A stretch of 47,951 nucleotides of DNA from an uncultured Bacilli bacterium (GTDB taxonomy: Bacteria; Bacillota_I; Bacilli_A; RF39; UBA660): NCBI GenBank assembly GCA_934086815.1, contig CAKOIM010000008.1, forward strand, positions 1 through 47,951. Direction: 5' to 3'. Under the pieces are notes generated by a model. It saw only the letters and a program-made list of their open reading frames with translations. It ran no database searches and was not told where the DNA came from. Below are positions 30,714 to 40,348 of this stretch, in pieces (position 1 is the first letter of the stretch; each line of letters starts with the position of its first letter). The position numbers and the translations under genes were made by a program.

Positions 30714-31304
30714 ATGAAATTAATTGCCCATCGTGGTATATGGAATAAATATATAAAAGATAATTCTTATGAAGCAATAAAAAGGGGATTAGAAAGTGAT
30801 AAATATATAGGAATTGAATGTGATATAAGACAGACTCGGGATAAAAAGTTTATTTTGTATCATAATGCTTTGTATAAGGGAGAACTAATTAAAAATAAGT
30901 ATTATAGTGAGTTAAAAGATATTTCTTTACTTGAAAGTATCTTAAAAATTAACAGTAATAAATTATATCTTCTAGAGATTAAGGATTTTAACATGGATAT
31001 TAATGCTTTTTTAAAACTTTTAAATAAATATAAGCGAAATATATATATAATGTCATTTGATATTAATATCATTAAAAGAATAAGAAAAATTACAAGTAAT
31101 TATAAGCTTGGAGTATTAAATTATATTTTAAATAGTGAGTATAATTATGATTTAGATTTTATATGTTTACTTAATGTATTAGCAAGTGATAAAGTATTAA
31201 ACTATTTTAAAAGTAAAAATATTGAAGTTATAATTTATGGTGTTAAAAATGTCAATAAGAATTTAACATATATAATTGATGATAATAAATCAATGACAAA
31301 ATAA
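30714..31304 (+). CDS. Glycerophosphodiester phosphodiesterase family protein
   Basis: A 196-residue TIM-barrel protein beginning MKLIAHRGIWNKYIKDNSYEA, the catalytic HRG of GDPD enzymes. It then has GIECDIRQTRDKKFILYHN (Glu, Asp and His metal and catalytic residues) and LLEIKDFNMD. It should hydrolyse glycerophosphodiesters to glycerol-3-phosphate and an alcohol. No signal peptide, so cytoplasmic. It is shorter than typical (about 240), with a reduced C-terminal half. It precedes the murG operon but has its own leader. Confidence 0.85.
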   Translation: MKLIAHRGIWNKYIKDNSYEAIKRGLESDKYIGIECDIRQTRDKKFILYHNALYKGELIKNKYYSELKDISLLESILKINSNKLYLLEIKDFNMDINAFLKLLNKYKRNIYIMSFDINIIKRIRKITSNYKLGVLNYILNSEYNYDLDFICLLNVLASDKVLNYFKSKNIEVIIYGVKNVNKNLTYIIDDNKSMTK

Positions 31305-31321
31305 ATGAATAAGTGTATAAT
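31293..31321 (+). promoter_or_regulatory. Promoter of the murG-murB-divIB operon
   Basis: ATGACA (31293-31298), a 17-nt spacer and TATAAT (31316-31321). The -35 box lies in the end of the GDPD gene. Confidence 0.6.
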
Positions 31322-31337
31322 TAAGGTAGGTGGTTAA

Positions 31338-32420
31338 ATGAAAATTATTATATCAGCGGGAGGTACGGGGGGACATATATATCCGGCTTTAGCTATATTA
31401 AAAAAAATAGAAGAAAAAGAAAAAAATGTGGAAATTTTATATATAGGAACTCATAATAGAATGGAAAAAGATATAGTTCCCGCGTTAGGATATAAATATG
31501 AAGAATTAGAAATTTATGGCTTTAATAAGAAAAATATAATAAGGGACTTTAAAAATATATTTTTAATTAAAAAAGCTTATAATAAATGTTTAAAAATAAT
31601 GCAAGAATTTAAACCAGATGTTGTAATTGGTTGTGGAGGTTATGTTACTTATCCGGTTATAAAATCTGCTTATAAACTAGGAATTAAAACAGTAATTCAT
31701 GAACAAAATAGTATACCAGGTAAATCTAATATAACTCTTGCTAAATATGCGGATATGGTTATGGTATCATTTAAAAGTAGTATTCCATATTTTAAAACTG
31801 CTTTAAATGTAACTTATACAGGTAACCCTTGTGGAGAAAGAGCTTTAAGTATGCCTGTTTGTTCTAAGCTTAAATATGGTTTTAAACCAAGTGATAAATT
31901 AATTTTAGTTGTAGCAGGTTCTTTAGGAAGTAAAACATTTAATGCTAAGTTTAAAGCCTTTTTAAGTACCATTGATAATGAAAAGTATAAAGTATTATTT
32001 GTTACTGGAAAAAATCATTATGAAGATTTTATAAAAGATACGGAGTTTTCTAAAAATGTCGTCGTAGTTCCCTATATTGAAAATTTAGCTAGTATAATGA
32101 AAGAATGTTATTTAATTATTTCAAGAGCTGGGGCAAGTACTTTAAGTGAAATATTAGCGCTAAATATACCATCTATTTTAGTGCCTAGCCCATATGTAGC
32201 GGGTAATCATCAATATTATAATGCATTAGATTTAGTAAATATGAATGTGGCAGAAATAATTGAGGAAAAAAATTTAAATATAAATACTATTAAAGTAGCT
32301 ATTAATGAATTAGTATATAATGAAGAAAAATATAAGGAAATGAAAAATAATTTAAGTAAAGTTAATAGTAAAAAGTCATCACTTATAATATATGAAAAAA
32401 TAAAGGAATTAATAAAATGA
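31338..32420 (+). CDS. murG: UDP-GlcNAc:lipid I N-acetylglucosaminyltransferase MurG
   Basis: A 360-residue peripheral membrane enzyme that converts lipid I to lipid II on the inner face of the membrane. The N-terminal GGTGGHIYPALAI loop, GCGGYVTYP and HEQNSIPGKSN belong to the acceptor domain. The C-terminal donor domain has VVAGSLGSKTFN and SRAGASTLSEILAL for UDP-GlcNAc binding. It is first in a run murG-murB-divIB, with the stop overlapping murB by four bases. Confidence 0.97.
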   Translation: MKIIISAGGTGGHIYPALAILKKIEEKEKNVEILYIGTHNRMEKDIVPALGYKYEELEIYGFNKKNIIRDFKNIFLIKKAYNKCLKIMQEFKPDVVIGCGGYVTYPVIKSAYKLGIKTVIHEQNSIPGKSNITLAKYADMVMVSFKSSIPYFKTALNVTYTGNPCGERALSMPVCSKLKYGFKPSDKLILVVAGSLGSKTFNAKFKAFLSTIDNEKYKVLFVTGKNHYEDFIKDTEFSKNVVVVPYIENLASIMKECYLIISRAGASTLSEILALNIPSILVPSPYVAGNHQYYNALDLVNMNVAEIIEEKNLNINTIKVAINELVYNEEKYKEMKNNLSKVNSKKSSLIIYEKIKELIK

Positions 32421-33250
32421 TTGAAATTAAAAATACATATAAATTAAAATGTCATGCTAAATATTTGTTTCAACCAAATAATGTTTTAGAATTAAAAGAA
32501 ACGATAAATAACTTAGATAACAATAATATTAAATGGTATTTGTTGGGTGATGGTTCTAATATTATCTTACCAAGTGAAGATTTTGATGGAGCTATTATTA
32601 ACTTGAATAATTTAAATGAATATTATTTAGATGATGAGTATGTTTTTGCTTATGCGGGTATTAATTTAAATTGTTTTATAAATAATATGATAGATAAAAA
32701 TATTATAAATTTTAGTGAACTTTATGGTATACCAGGAACTTTAGGCGGGGCATTATATGGAAATGCTGGAGCTAATAAAAAAGAAATATATGATGATTTA
32801 GTAAGTGTTTTAGTTTATGATGGAGAGGTTAAACTTATTAATAAAGAAGATATTCAATATAGTTATCGTAATACAATGTTTAAAAATACTAAAACAATAA
32901 TATTAGGTGGGGTATTTCGCATAGTAAAGGGGGATCAATTTAAGGCAAAAGAGATAATTAAAGAAAATATGCTTAGTCGTAAAATTAAGCAACCACTTGA
33001 ATTTCCAAATGCTGGTTCAGTATTTAAAAATCCAGAAAATTTAAGTGCTGGAAAATTAATAGATGAATGTAATTTGAAAGGGTTAAAAGTAGGTGGTGCT
33101 ATGGTAAGTGAGAAGCATGCTAACTTTATTATTAATTTTGATAATGCTACAAGTAGTGATATAATAAGTTTAATTGAGATTATTAAAAAGACTGTTAAAG
33201 AAAAGAAAAATATAGATTTAAATTTAGAACAAATTGTAGTAAAATGGTGA
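32417..33250 (+). CDS. murB: UDP-N-acetylenolpyruvoylglucosamine reductase MurB
   Basis: A 277-residue FAD enzyme that reduces enolpyruvyl-UDP-GlcNAc to UDP-MurNAc with NADPH. FAD-binding segments LLGDGSNIILPSE and LYGIPGTLGGALYGNAG are visible. YRNTMFK supplies a catalytic Arg, and PNAGSVFKNP contains the proton-donor Ser of type II MurB. The TGG-TGA ending shows TGA used as a stop. It overlaps murG by four bases and precedes divIB by three, an order shared with B. subtilis. Confidence 0.96.
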   Translation: MIEIKNTYKLKCHAKYLFQPNNVLELKETINNLDNNNIKWYLLGDGSNIILPSEDFDGAIINLNNLNEYYLDDEYVFAYAGINLNCFINNMIDKNIINFSELYGIPGTLGGALYGNAGANKKEIYDDLVSVLVYDGEVKLINKEDIQYSYRNTMFKNTKTIILGGVFRIVKGDQFKAKEIIKENMLSRKIKQPLEFPNAGSVFKNPENLSAGKLIDECNLKGLKVGGAMVSEKHANFIINFDNATSSDIISLIEIIKKTVKEKKNIDLNLEQIVVKW

Positions 33251-33253
33251 GGT

Positions 33254-33982
33254 ATGAAAAAAAATAAAGTAAAGTTAAAAATTAATAAAAAAGGTGTATT
33301 AGTTATTTTATTAACATTATATTTGATTATAGTGTGTTTTTACTATTTCTTTACTTTAAAAATTAAAAATATTACAATAATTGGAAATGACCAAGTAAGT
33401 GATGAAGAAATAATTGCTTCATCAAAATTAGATTATGATGTGAAAGTAATAAATGTTAGAAAGAAAAAAGTAGAAAGTAATATAGAGGATATTAGTTTAA
33501 TTAAGAACTCTTATGTAAATGTTAGTATTTTTGGCAATATTATTATAACTATTGAAGAACAAAATATTTTATTTTATAATGCATTTAATAAAAAGTATGT
33601 ATTAGAAAATAATGCGGAAGTAGATAGTGTTTCATCTGATTTGGGAATACCAGTTTTAATAAATTATGTACCTAGTGATATTTATAAAAACTTGATAAAA
33701 AAAATGAGTAAAATAGATATAAGTATTATAAGATTAATAAGTGAAATTGAATATTCTCCGGATATAAAAAATGATGTGACAATAGATGCTAATAGATTTT
33801 TATTGAGAATGAATGATGAAAATTATGTCTATATAAATTTAGCAAATTTTGATAAACTAAATAGATACAGAGATTTTTACAGTACGATAGATGATGGTGT
33901 AAAGGGAATATTTAATTTAGATAGTAGTAGTAATAGCGGTGTGTTATTTCAATCCTTTGCATCTATAAATAAGGAGGAATAA
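33254..33982 (+). CDS. divIB: Cell division protein DivIB/FtsQ
   Basis: A 242-residue bitopic membrane protein of the divisome. It has a basic cytoplasmic tail, one helix at about 14-33, then an extracellular POTRA domain (IKNITIIGNDQVSDEEIIASSKLD) and a beta domain. It partners with FtsL/DivIC to control septal synthesis. The position right after murG-murB matches B. subtilis. A GGTGAGGT site overlaps the murB stop. Confidence 0.9.
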   Translation: MKKNKVKLKINKKGVLVILLTLYLIIVCFYYFFTLKIKNITIIGNDQVSDEEIIASSKLDYDVKVINVRKKKVESNIEDISLIKNSYVNVSIFGNIIITIEEQNILFYNAFNKKYVLENNAEVDSVSSDLGIPVLINYVPSDIYKNLIKKMSKIDISIIRLISEIEYSPDIKNDVTIDANRFLLRMNDENYVYINLANFDKLNRYRDFYSTIDDGVKGIFNLDSSSNSGVLFQSFASINKEE

Positions 33983-33985
33983 AAC

Positions 33986-34585
33986 ATGAATTATCATAAA
34001 AAATTATTAGAAATAATTTCTTCGTTAGATTATAAACCTAGTTTACTTTTACATAGTTGTTGTGGCCCTTGTTCTACGCAAGTTTTATCTTTTTTAGCCC
34101 CTTACTTTAATATAACAGTATTTTATTATAATCCAAATATAGAACCAGAAGAAGAGTATTTAAAAAGAAAAAATGAACAAATAAGATTTATTAAAGAATT
34201 TGATGCTAATATTAAATTATTAGATTGTGATTATGATAATTTAGAATTTAAAAGAGTTACAAAAGGTCTTGAAAATATAAAAGAGGGCGGAGCAAGATGT
34301 CCGGTTTGTTTTATGCTCCGAATGGAAAAAACAGCCAGTGTAGCTAAAGAAAATAATTTTGAATACTTTGGAACAACATTAACTGTGAGTCCATATAAAA
34401 ATAGTAAACAAATAAATTTACTTGGAAGTGTATTAGAAAATAGATATAATATAAAATATTTATATAGTGATTTTAAAAAGGAAGATGGCTATAAAAAAAG
34501 TATTATACTTAGTAATGAATATAATTTATATCGACAAGATTATTGTGGATGTATGTATGGGAGGGATAATAATGGAAATGATTAG
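33986..34585 (+). CDS. queH: Epoxyqueuosine reductase QueH (DUF208)
   Basis: A 199-residue iron-sulfur protein that carries out the last step of queuosine synthesis in tRNA. The cysteine pairs are LHSCCGPC near the start, ARCPVC in the middle and YCGCMYG near the end, the metal-binding set of QueH. No other queuosine gene is in the window, so it may salvage queuine-level precursors. It sits in the murG operon. The next gene starts within its last codons. Confidence 0.92.
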   Translation: MNYHKKLLEIISSLDYKPSLLLHSCCGPCSTQVLSFLAPYFNITVFYYNPNIEPEEEYLKRKNEQIRFIKEFDANIKLLDCDYDNLEFKRVTKGLENIKEGGARCPVCFMLRMEKTASVAKENNFEYFGTTLTVSPYKNSKQINLLGSVLENRYNIKYLYSDFKKEDGYKKSIILSNEYNLYRQDYCGCMYGRDNNGND

Positions 34586-34988
34586 TTGGCTTAATATTAT
34601 TTTATGGAGTTTTTATATATTGCTTTATGTATATCGAGAAATAAATAATAAGAATGTAAAGGTTAGCAAAATAAATATTTTATTTTTAGTATTATTTTTA
34701 GTATATAATTACATTTTAAGAAAAGAAATAATTCCTATTTTGTATTTAATTTTAATTATATTTAGTATTATTTATTTATTATATGATTACTTCAATATTA
34801 TTGATGGTTTTGAGATAAATAAAAGAAATGTGAAATATATAGGAGGAACTTTACTAGTAATTGGTTTAGTGTTTATATATGTATTATTAAAAAATGATTT
34901 TTTAAATGCTTACTTAGTAACATTAATAATAAATGCTATATTTGTACCAATATATATGCTTGTAAAAAATAATATTAAAAAGAATTGA
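34572..34988 (+). CDS. Hypothetical membrane protein, about four helices
   Basis: A 138-residue very hydrophobic protein, not recognised. Likely membrane segments are near residues 3-20, 34-50, 52-75 and 90-130. I place the start at ATG 34572, after GGGAGGG and overlapping the queH stop; the frame is open further upstream inside queH, but with no ribosome site. Co-transcribed with queH. No charged motif suggests a transported substrate. Confidence 0.6.
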   Translation: MEMISWLNIILWSFYILLYVYREINNKNVKVSKINILFLVLFLVYNYILRKEIIPILYLILIIFSIIYLLYDYFNIIDGFEINKRNVKYIGGTLLVIGLVFIYVLLKNDFLNAYLVTLIINAIFVPIYMLVKNNIKKN

Positions 34989-35047
34989 TTTTTAATAGGT
35001 AAGATGATATTCTTAATATAGAATAAATATTGATATGGGGTCATGCT

Positions 35048-35665
35048 ATGAATAAAAAAACAGAAAGATTTTTACTTGTTGCTTATGTGTTAAGTTTGAT
35101 GTTTATGTTAGTTGGTGCAACATATGCTTATTTTAGTGTTATAAGAGTTTCAAATGTTTCACCAGTAATTGAAGTAGATACAGCTCAGTTGGACTCTATA
35201 TTATTTGATGCTGGATTTCCAATTAGTATATATGCAGATAACGAAAACTTTCAAAAAGGAATGGGCAGTATTACGTCTGATACTTTTGCTCGGGCTTATT
35301 TAAAGACAAATGGTGAAAATGTTACATATAAATATAATTTATTTTTAGATTTATTAGAAAATAATTTTGTGTATAGTACGGAAGATAAAAAGGCAGAAAT
35401 TATTTTAAAGGTTATTGATCCATTTGGTAATGAGCTTAAAAGCTTAGATGGTTTAGAATATGCTATAAGTAATGGAGTAAGTGGTTTTGATATAACTGAT
35501 AAGAAAGGAAAATTTTATATTGCCCGTGATTATAGTATCACAACATCAAATGAAATAATGCATAAATGGAGTTTTTATGTAACGTTTGTTAATTTAGAAA
35601 CTAATCAAGAAGTGAATCATAGCAAAAAGTTAAATGGTTATGTAAAAATTGAAAAAGGTGAATAA
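35048..35665 (+). CDS. Secreted TasA/camelysin-like surface protein
   Basis: A 205-residue protein whose N-terminus (FLLVAYVLSLMFMLVGATYAYFS) is a signal segment of the type found in TasA/CalY-like proteins. A beta-sandwich-like domain follows, with NGVSGFDITDKKGKF and VTFVNLETNQEVN. Those motifs recur in the 18670 protein (NGVSGFDITEKVGVF, LTFINLETDQSIN), so the two share a domain of about 170 residues. TasA-like proteins form matrix fibres. Start ATG 35048 after a GGGG site. No dedicated SipW-type peptidase is in the window. Confidence 0.65.
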   Translation: MNKKTERFLLVAYVLSLMFMLVGATYAYFSVIRVSNVSPVIEVDTAQLDSILFDAGFPISIYADNENFQKGMGSITSDTFARAYLKTNGENVTYKYNLFLDLLENNFVYSTEDKKAEIILKVIDPFGNELKSLDGLEYAISNGVSGFDITDKKGKFYIARDYSITTSNEIMHKWSFYVTFVNLETNQEVNHSKKLNGYVKIEKGE

Positions 35666-35666
35666 T

Positions 35667-36032
35667 ATGGAATTTGATTTAGCGTCATTAATACTTGAAT
35701 ATAAATTAAAATTAGTCGAAGAATATCGCAATCGTTATCCTTTAGAAACTAAAGATTATTCGGATAAAGAAGTTATGCTTATGAATCCTATGATGAATGT
35801 CGATGATTTACTTATTTGTGAACAAATTATAAATGATTTAGAACATGAAAAGAAGCAATATGAAGAAGATATTGTATATTGTCAAAGCTTAATTGATGAT
35901 GCAAAGGTTAGTTATCAAGAAAAATTAGACTGTCGTCAAGATATAATACATGATATAAGTAAAATAAAAAAAATAAATGAAAAGATGGATTTAATTTATG
36001 AAAAAATGGGAGAACAAAAAGGTAGTAGATAA
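35667..36032 (+). CDS. Hypothetical coiled-coil protein
   Basis: A 121-residue soluble protein, not recognised. It is helical throughout, with heptad-like stretches (CEQIINDLEHEKKQYEEDI and IIHDISKIKKINEKMDLIYEK). The start is ATG 35667 after AAAGGTG, one base beyond the stop of the surface-protein gene. The recombinase gene starts 35 bases before its end, so all three are translated from one message. Confidence 0.6.
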   Translation: MEFDLASLILEYKLKLVEEYRNRYPLETKDYSDKEVMLMNPMMNVDDLLICEQIINDLEHEKKQYEEDIVYCQSLIDDAKVSYQEKLDCRQDIIHDISKIKKINEKMDLIYEKMGEQKGSR

Positions 36033-36864
36033 ATTTTGTGAGTATTTAGAGAAAAATTTAAATTTTTCCATAAATACCATAAATAGTTATCAGTTAGATT
36101 TAACTGATTTTTTTTCATTTATTAAAATAAATAAAATTAATTATTTGGAAATGAATAAAGATGATGTTAGAAAATACTTGAAATATTTAGATGCTAAAAA
36201 ATTAAAGAATAGTAGTATTTCAAGGAAAATAAGTACGCTTAGAACTTTTTATAATTATTTGCTTAGTGAAGGAATTTTAGAAAATAATATTTTTAAATAT
36301 ATTAAAAATCCGAAAGTGGAAAAGAAATTACCAAATTATTTGAATTATAATGAAATTGAAATGCTTTTAGATTCTATTGATTTAAATACTAAAAATGGCA
36401 TTAGAAATCGTTTATTAATAGAAGTTTTTTATGCTACCGGAGCGAGGGTTAGTGAATTAATTAATATTAAGTATAGTGATATAGATACATATAATAAAAC
36501 AATTAGAATAAGGGGTAAGGGAAATAAAGAACGTATTGTTTATTATGGTGATTATGTAGTTAAATATATGAATATGTATAAACATAATGGGGAATACTTA
36601 TTTACTAGTGATACTGGGGATAAATTAACAGTATTAGATGTAGAAAATATAATAAAAGATATAATGAAAAATATATCAATTAAAACACATGTAACGCCAC
36701 ATACTTTAAGACATACGTTTGCTACACACCTACTTAATAATGGAGCAGATATAAAATCTGTTCAAGAACTTTTAGGACATGCTAATTTAAGTACTACCGG
36801 AATATACACTCATGTGTCAAGTGATCGCTTAAAAGATATTTATTTTAAAAGTTTTAAAAGATAA
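35998..36864 (+). CDS. Tyrosine recombinase XerC/XerD type
   Basis: A 288-residue site-specific recombinase. The SAM-like N-terminal DNA-binding domain (about 5-90) is followed by a catalytic domain with Arg in TGARVSELINIK, Lys in RGKGNKERIV, His-Arg in HTLRHTFATH, His in LGHANLST and the nucleophile Tyr in IYTHV. Length and the uninterrupted chromosomal context fit a XerC/XerD for dimer resolution more than a phage integrase. XerC and XerD cannot be distinguished here. It overlaps the coiled-coil gene by 35 bases. Confidence 0.9.
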   Translation: MKKWENKKVVDKFCEYLEKNLNFSINTINSYQLDLTDFFSFIKINKINYLEMNKDDVRKYLKYLDAKKLKNSSISRKISTLRTFYNYLLSEGILENNIFKYIKNPKVEKKLPNYLNYNEIEMLLDSIDLNTKNGIRNRLLIEVFYATGARVSELINIKYSDIDTYNKTIRIRGKGNKERIVYYGDYVVKYMNMYKHNGEYLFTSDTGDKLTVLDVENIIKDIMKNISIKTHVTPHTLRHTFATHLLNNGADIKSVQELLGHANLSTTGIYTHVSSDRLKDIYFKSFKR

Positions 36865-36912
36865 TTATATACAATTAAAAAAAATTTTAGTAAACTTGTA
36901 TTGGAGGAATTT

Positions 36913-37806
36913 ATGAATTTATTAAAATGCGAAAACTTATGTAAAAAACTATCTGGGCATCAAATACTTAAAAGTATATCTTTTTCTATAAATAGTAAAG
37001 ATATTTTAGCTTTTATAGGTCCCAATGGTAGTGGAAAGACGACAACAATTAAGCTATTATTAGGACTTCAAAGTATTGATTCTGGAAATGTAACAATAAA
37101 TGGTTATGATTTAAAAACAGATTTTAAGAATGCTATATCTAAAGTCGGTGCAATCGTAGAAAATCCAGATTCATATATGTATTTAACAGGATGGCAAAAT
37201 TTAAAATTAATTGCTAATCTTTATAAAGATGTAACTGATGAAAAAATAATGGAGATAGTAAAACTAGTCGGACTTGAAAAAAGAATACATGAAAGTGTAA
37301 GTAAATATTCTTTGGGAATGCGTCAAAGACTAGGAATTGCTAAATCTTTAATTAATGAACCAAATATTTTAATTTTAGATGAACCAACAAATGGTTTAGA
37401 TCCGGAGGGAATAAAAGATTTAAGAGATTTATTAAAAAAACTAGCTAAGCAAGGAATGGGAATATTAATATCTAGTCATAACTTAGCAGAATTAGAAAGT
37501 TTTTGTAATAAAGTATTAATAATTGAAGATGGTAAAATTATTGAAGAAAGTGCTGTTTCTGAATTCAAAAAAAATGAAGATAAATATTTATTTAAAGTAA
37601 GTAGTACTAAAAATTTAAAACTTAAAAATATTTATGAAGTTGAAAATGATTCATTTATGTTTAATGGTGATTTAAAGAGTGTATCTGAAATGGTAAGAAC
37701 ATTAGTAAATAATAATATTGATGTTTATGAAGTCAGAAAATGTGAATTAAGCTTAGAGGATGCTTTTTTACAAAAAACAGGAGGCAAAAATGATAAAGCT
37801 AATTAA
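36913..37806 (+). CDS. ABC transporter ATP-binding protein (BcrA/NatA-like)
   Basis: A 297-residue ATPase subunit. Walker A is GPNGSGKTTTIK, the Q-loop region is VENPDSYMYL, the signature is YSLGMRQRLGIA, Walker B is ILILDEPTNGLDP, and the switch His is in SSHNLAELE. About 80 extra C-terminal residues are typical of drug- or lantibiotic-export ATPases. Start ATG 36913 after GGAGG. The permease gene starts 17 bases before its stop, so they form a pair. Substrate not determined; export of a peptide or antibiotic is plausible. Confidence 0.9.
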   Translation: MNLLKCENLCKKLSGHQILKSISFSINSKDILAFIGPNGSGKTTTIKLLLGLQSIDSGNVTINGYDLKTDFKNAISKVGAIVENPDSYMYLTGWQNLKLIANLYKDVTDEKIMEIVKLVGLEKRIHESVSKYSLGMRQRLGIAKSLINEPNILILDEPTNGLDPEGIKDLRDLLKKLAKQGMGILISSHNLAELESFCNKVLIIEDGKIIEESAVSEFKKNEDKYLFKVSSTKNLKLKNIYEVENDSFMFNGDLKSVSEMVRTLVNNNIDVYEVRKCELSLEDAFLQKTGGKNDKAN

Positions 37807-39175
37807 AAATGAATTGTTTAAAGTATTTCATAAAAAAAGTACATATATAGTTTTAGTTATATGTTTAGCATTTATAAGTTTAATTACATTTATTAATAGG
37901 TATGTTGAAATAGATAATACAATTGAATATGCTCGTGAAACTGTTGATTATAAAAAATTAATAGATAACTTTAATGAAAAAAATGAATCTTTAGAAGATT
38001 TAGTATATTATGAAACAATGAATGAACTTGATAATTTGTATAAGACTTATAATCAAGATACATGGCAATATTATTATATAAATGCAAACATGTTTAATTG
38101 TTTAGATAGTTATTATAGATCAAAATATATAGAAAAAGATGAAGAAGCAATTACTAAATATAATTTGACTATTAAAAATTTAGAAGAAAATAATTGGCAA
38201 TATTTTGTAAATCAAGATATTGACAGTGTTAAGGCTGAAATAGTATCATTAAAAGAAGCTTTAAAGACAGAAAACTTAAGTAAAGAAAATAAAAAAAATT
38301 ATGAACAAAATTTATTTGCTTTAGAAACGAAATTAGAAACATTAGAATATCGAATTAACAATAATTTAAGTTATGGTAATGATTATTTAAATCAAGCTAT
38401 TGAAACACTAAATACAACAGCAAGTAATTACGATAAGGATTCTATCGGAGATTACGAAAAGGCTAAATATATATTGGATACAAAAGAGGATATTGAAAAT
38501 CAAGCTAATTTATATTCTATGATAAAAACATTTTTTGGTAATTATTATTTTTTGATTATTTTATTCATCGTTATGATATCAGGTTCAATTGTTAGTGATG
38601 AGTTTAATAAGGGAACTATAAAGACTTTACTAGTAAGTCCTTATAAAAGAAGTAGTATTTTACTATCAAAATTTATTACTTGTTTAATTTTAATATTGTT
38701 TATTATTATATCTTTATTTATTTTCCAAGTTGTTTTGGGTGGTTTGTTATTTGGTTTTGATTCTTTAAGTATTCATGCCGTGGAATATAATGCGACGATG
38801 TCTAAATTAGAGGTTATGAATATATTTAAGTATTGGGCTTTAAATTTTTTAGCTGAATTGCCTTTAATAATACTTTTAAGTACATTAGCTTTTGCATTAT
38901 CGACAATTTTATGTAGTACGGCATTTTCTATTGCTATTACTTTATGTGGGGTAATAGGATCGCAAATAATTAATTTATTTGCTGTAAATTATAAAATTAA
39001 AATATTAAATTATTTTGTTACAACAAATTGGGATTTTACATATTATTTGTTCGGGGGAAGAAATCCCTTTGGAAATAGTTTAACTCATGCAATTGTTGTG
39101 TGTTTAGTATATTTTTTCGTTATGATAATTACTTCTTTTATTATATTTAATAGAAAAAATGTTAAGAATATATAG
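37790..39175 (+). CDS. ABC transporter permease (ABC-2 type)
   Basis: A 461-residue membrane subunit for the preceding ATPase. It has one helix at about 18-36, then a long extracellular helical region (40-230, with Glu/Lys-rich coiled segments), then five helices from about 245 to the C-terminus. The large extracytoplasmic domain is typical of permeases of the BcrB/NatB/YhaP class. Start ATG 37790 has a strong ACAGGAGG site and overlaps the ATPase gene. Confidence 0.85.
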   Translation: MIKLIKNELFKVFHKKSTYIVLVICLAFISLITFINRYVEIDNTIEYARETVDYKKLIDNFNEKNESLEDLVYYETMNELDNLYKTYNQDTWQYYYINANMFNCLDSYYRSKYIEKDEEAITKYNLTIKNLEENNWQYFVNQDIDSVKAEIVSLKEALKTENLSKENKKNYEQNLFALETKLETLEYRINNNLSYGNDYLNQAIETLNTTASNYDKDSIGDYEKAKYILDTKEDIENQANLYSMIKTFFGNYYFLIILFIVMISGSIVSDEFNKGTIKTLLVSPYKRSSILLSKFITCLILILFIIISLFIFQVVLGGLLFGFDSLSIHAVEYNATMSKLEVMNIFKYWALNFLAELPLIILLSTLAFALSTILCSTAFSIAITLCGVIGSQIINLFAVNYKIKILNYFVTTNWDFTYYLFGGRNPFGNSLTHAIVVCLVYFFVMIITSFIIFNRKNVKNI

Positions 39176-39184
39176 TGGAGGATT

Positions 39185-40348
39185 ATGAAAAAGAGAGTAG
39201 TATTATGTATATTAATTATAGCTTTATTAGGATTTTCAGCATTTGTCTTTAGTAAAAAAATGTTTAAAGCAGATGATAATAATGCTTTATTTGTTAATAA
39301 GGCTAAGAAAAGAAATGAAATAATAAATGATTATATAAATAGTTTAGATAATTTTATTGAAAAAATTGATTTTAATAAAGCTGTCGAAGTTGTAAGTAAG
39401 GAAAATGATAGATTTAATGTTTCCTTATTTGATTATGAAACAGGTAAAAATGTAGATTATAAAAGTCTTATAAAAGATTTAGATGGATTTTATAAAAAAG
39501 TAAAAGAATTATTATATTTAAAATATCCGAAGTTTATCGCTGATGTTTTAATAAATAATGAAAATAATGTATATTATTTTAAGGATAATGAATTAGTAAT
39601 ATATTATTATGATTATGTTATTGAGCCATCTCCGAGGGAAGAATTATTATTACATGTAAATTATAATGAAATAAAAGATTATTTGAATATAGATGTAAAA
39701 TTAGATGAAAATTATATGAATGAAGATGGAAGTATCATTGATAATAACAAAAAAATTATTGCCATAACATTTGATGATGGGCCAGGTAGTTACACATCAT
39801 CACTAATAGATATATTAAATAATAATAAAGTAAAAGCTACATTCTTTATGTTAGGTAAAAATATTGCTAATTACCGGGATGTTGTAAAAAAAGCTAGTGA
39901 TAGTAAAATGGAAATAGCATATCATTCATATGCACATAAAAGTTTTAAAAGACAAAAAATAGAGGAAATAATAAGTGAACTTCAGGAAAGTAATAATATT
40001 TTAAAAAATATAACCGGGGAAGAATTTAAGTATATAAGACCACCATATGGAGCGATAAATCAAGAAATAAAAGATAATTTAAACTATCCATTTATTTTAT
40101 GGAGTGTTGATACCATGGATTGGCGTTATAAAGATATAGAATACTTATATAATTATACTTTAGAAAATATAAAAGATGGGTCAATAATTTTATTTCATGA
40201 TATTCATAAAACGAGTGTAGAGACAATTGAGAGATTATTACCGGAATTATATGTAGAGGGTTATCAAGTGGTTACAATATCGCAAATGGCTAGTGTATTT
40301 AATCAAAAACTTGATAATCATCAAAGTTATAGATATTTTGCTAGATAA
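39185..40348 (+). CDS. Membrane-anchored polysaccharide deacetylase (NodB domain)
   Basis: A 387-residue protein. An N-terminal helix is at about 5-25, a mixed domain at 40-185, and a NodB deacetylase domain at about 190-370. Motifs: TFDDGPG (metal Asp near 197), HSYAHKSF (two metal His), RPPYGA and WSVDTMDW, with a final LFHDIH. It probably removes acetyl groups from peptidoglycan GlcNAc or MurNAc on the outer face, as PgdA does. It overlaps the minus-strand gene at 40341 by eight bases, with no terminator between them. Confidence 0.9.
   Translation: MKKRVVLCILIIALLGFSAFVFSKKMFKADDNNALFVNKAKKRNEIINDYINSLDNFIEKIDFNKAVEVVSKENDRFNVSLFDYETGKNVDYKSLIKDLDGFYKKVKELLYLKYPKFIADVLINNENNVYYFKDNELVIYYYDYVIEPSPREELLLHVNYNEIKDYLNIDVKLDENYMNEDGSIIDNNKKIIAITFDDGPGSYTSSLIDILNNNKVKATFFMLGKNIANYRDVVKKASDSKMEIAYHSYAHKSFKRQKIEEIISELQESNNILKNITGEEFKYIRPPYGAINQEIKDNLNYPFILWSVDTMDWRYKDIEYLYNYTLENIKDGSIILFHDIHKTSVETIERLLPELYVEGYQVVTISQMASVFNQKLDNHQSYRYFAR

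Noticed and set aside
33241..33250. Use of the Mycoplasma genetic code (TGA as Trp)
   Set aside because: murB and other genes end at TGA at sensible lengths, and Trp is encoded by TGG throughout.
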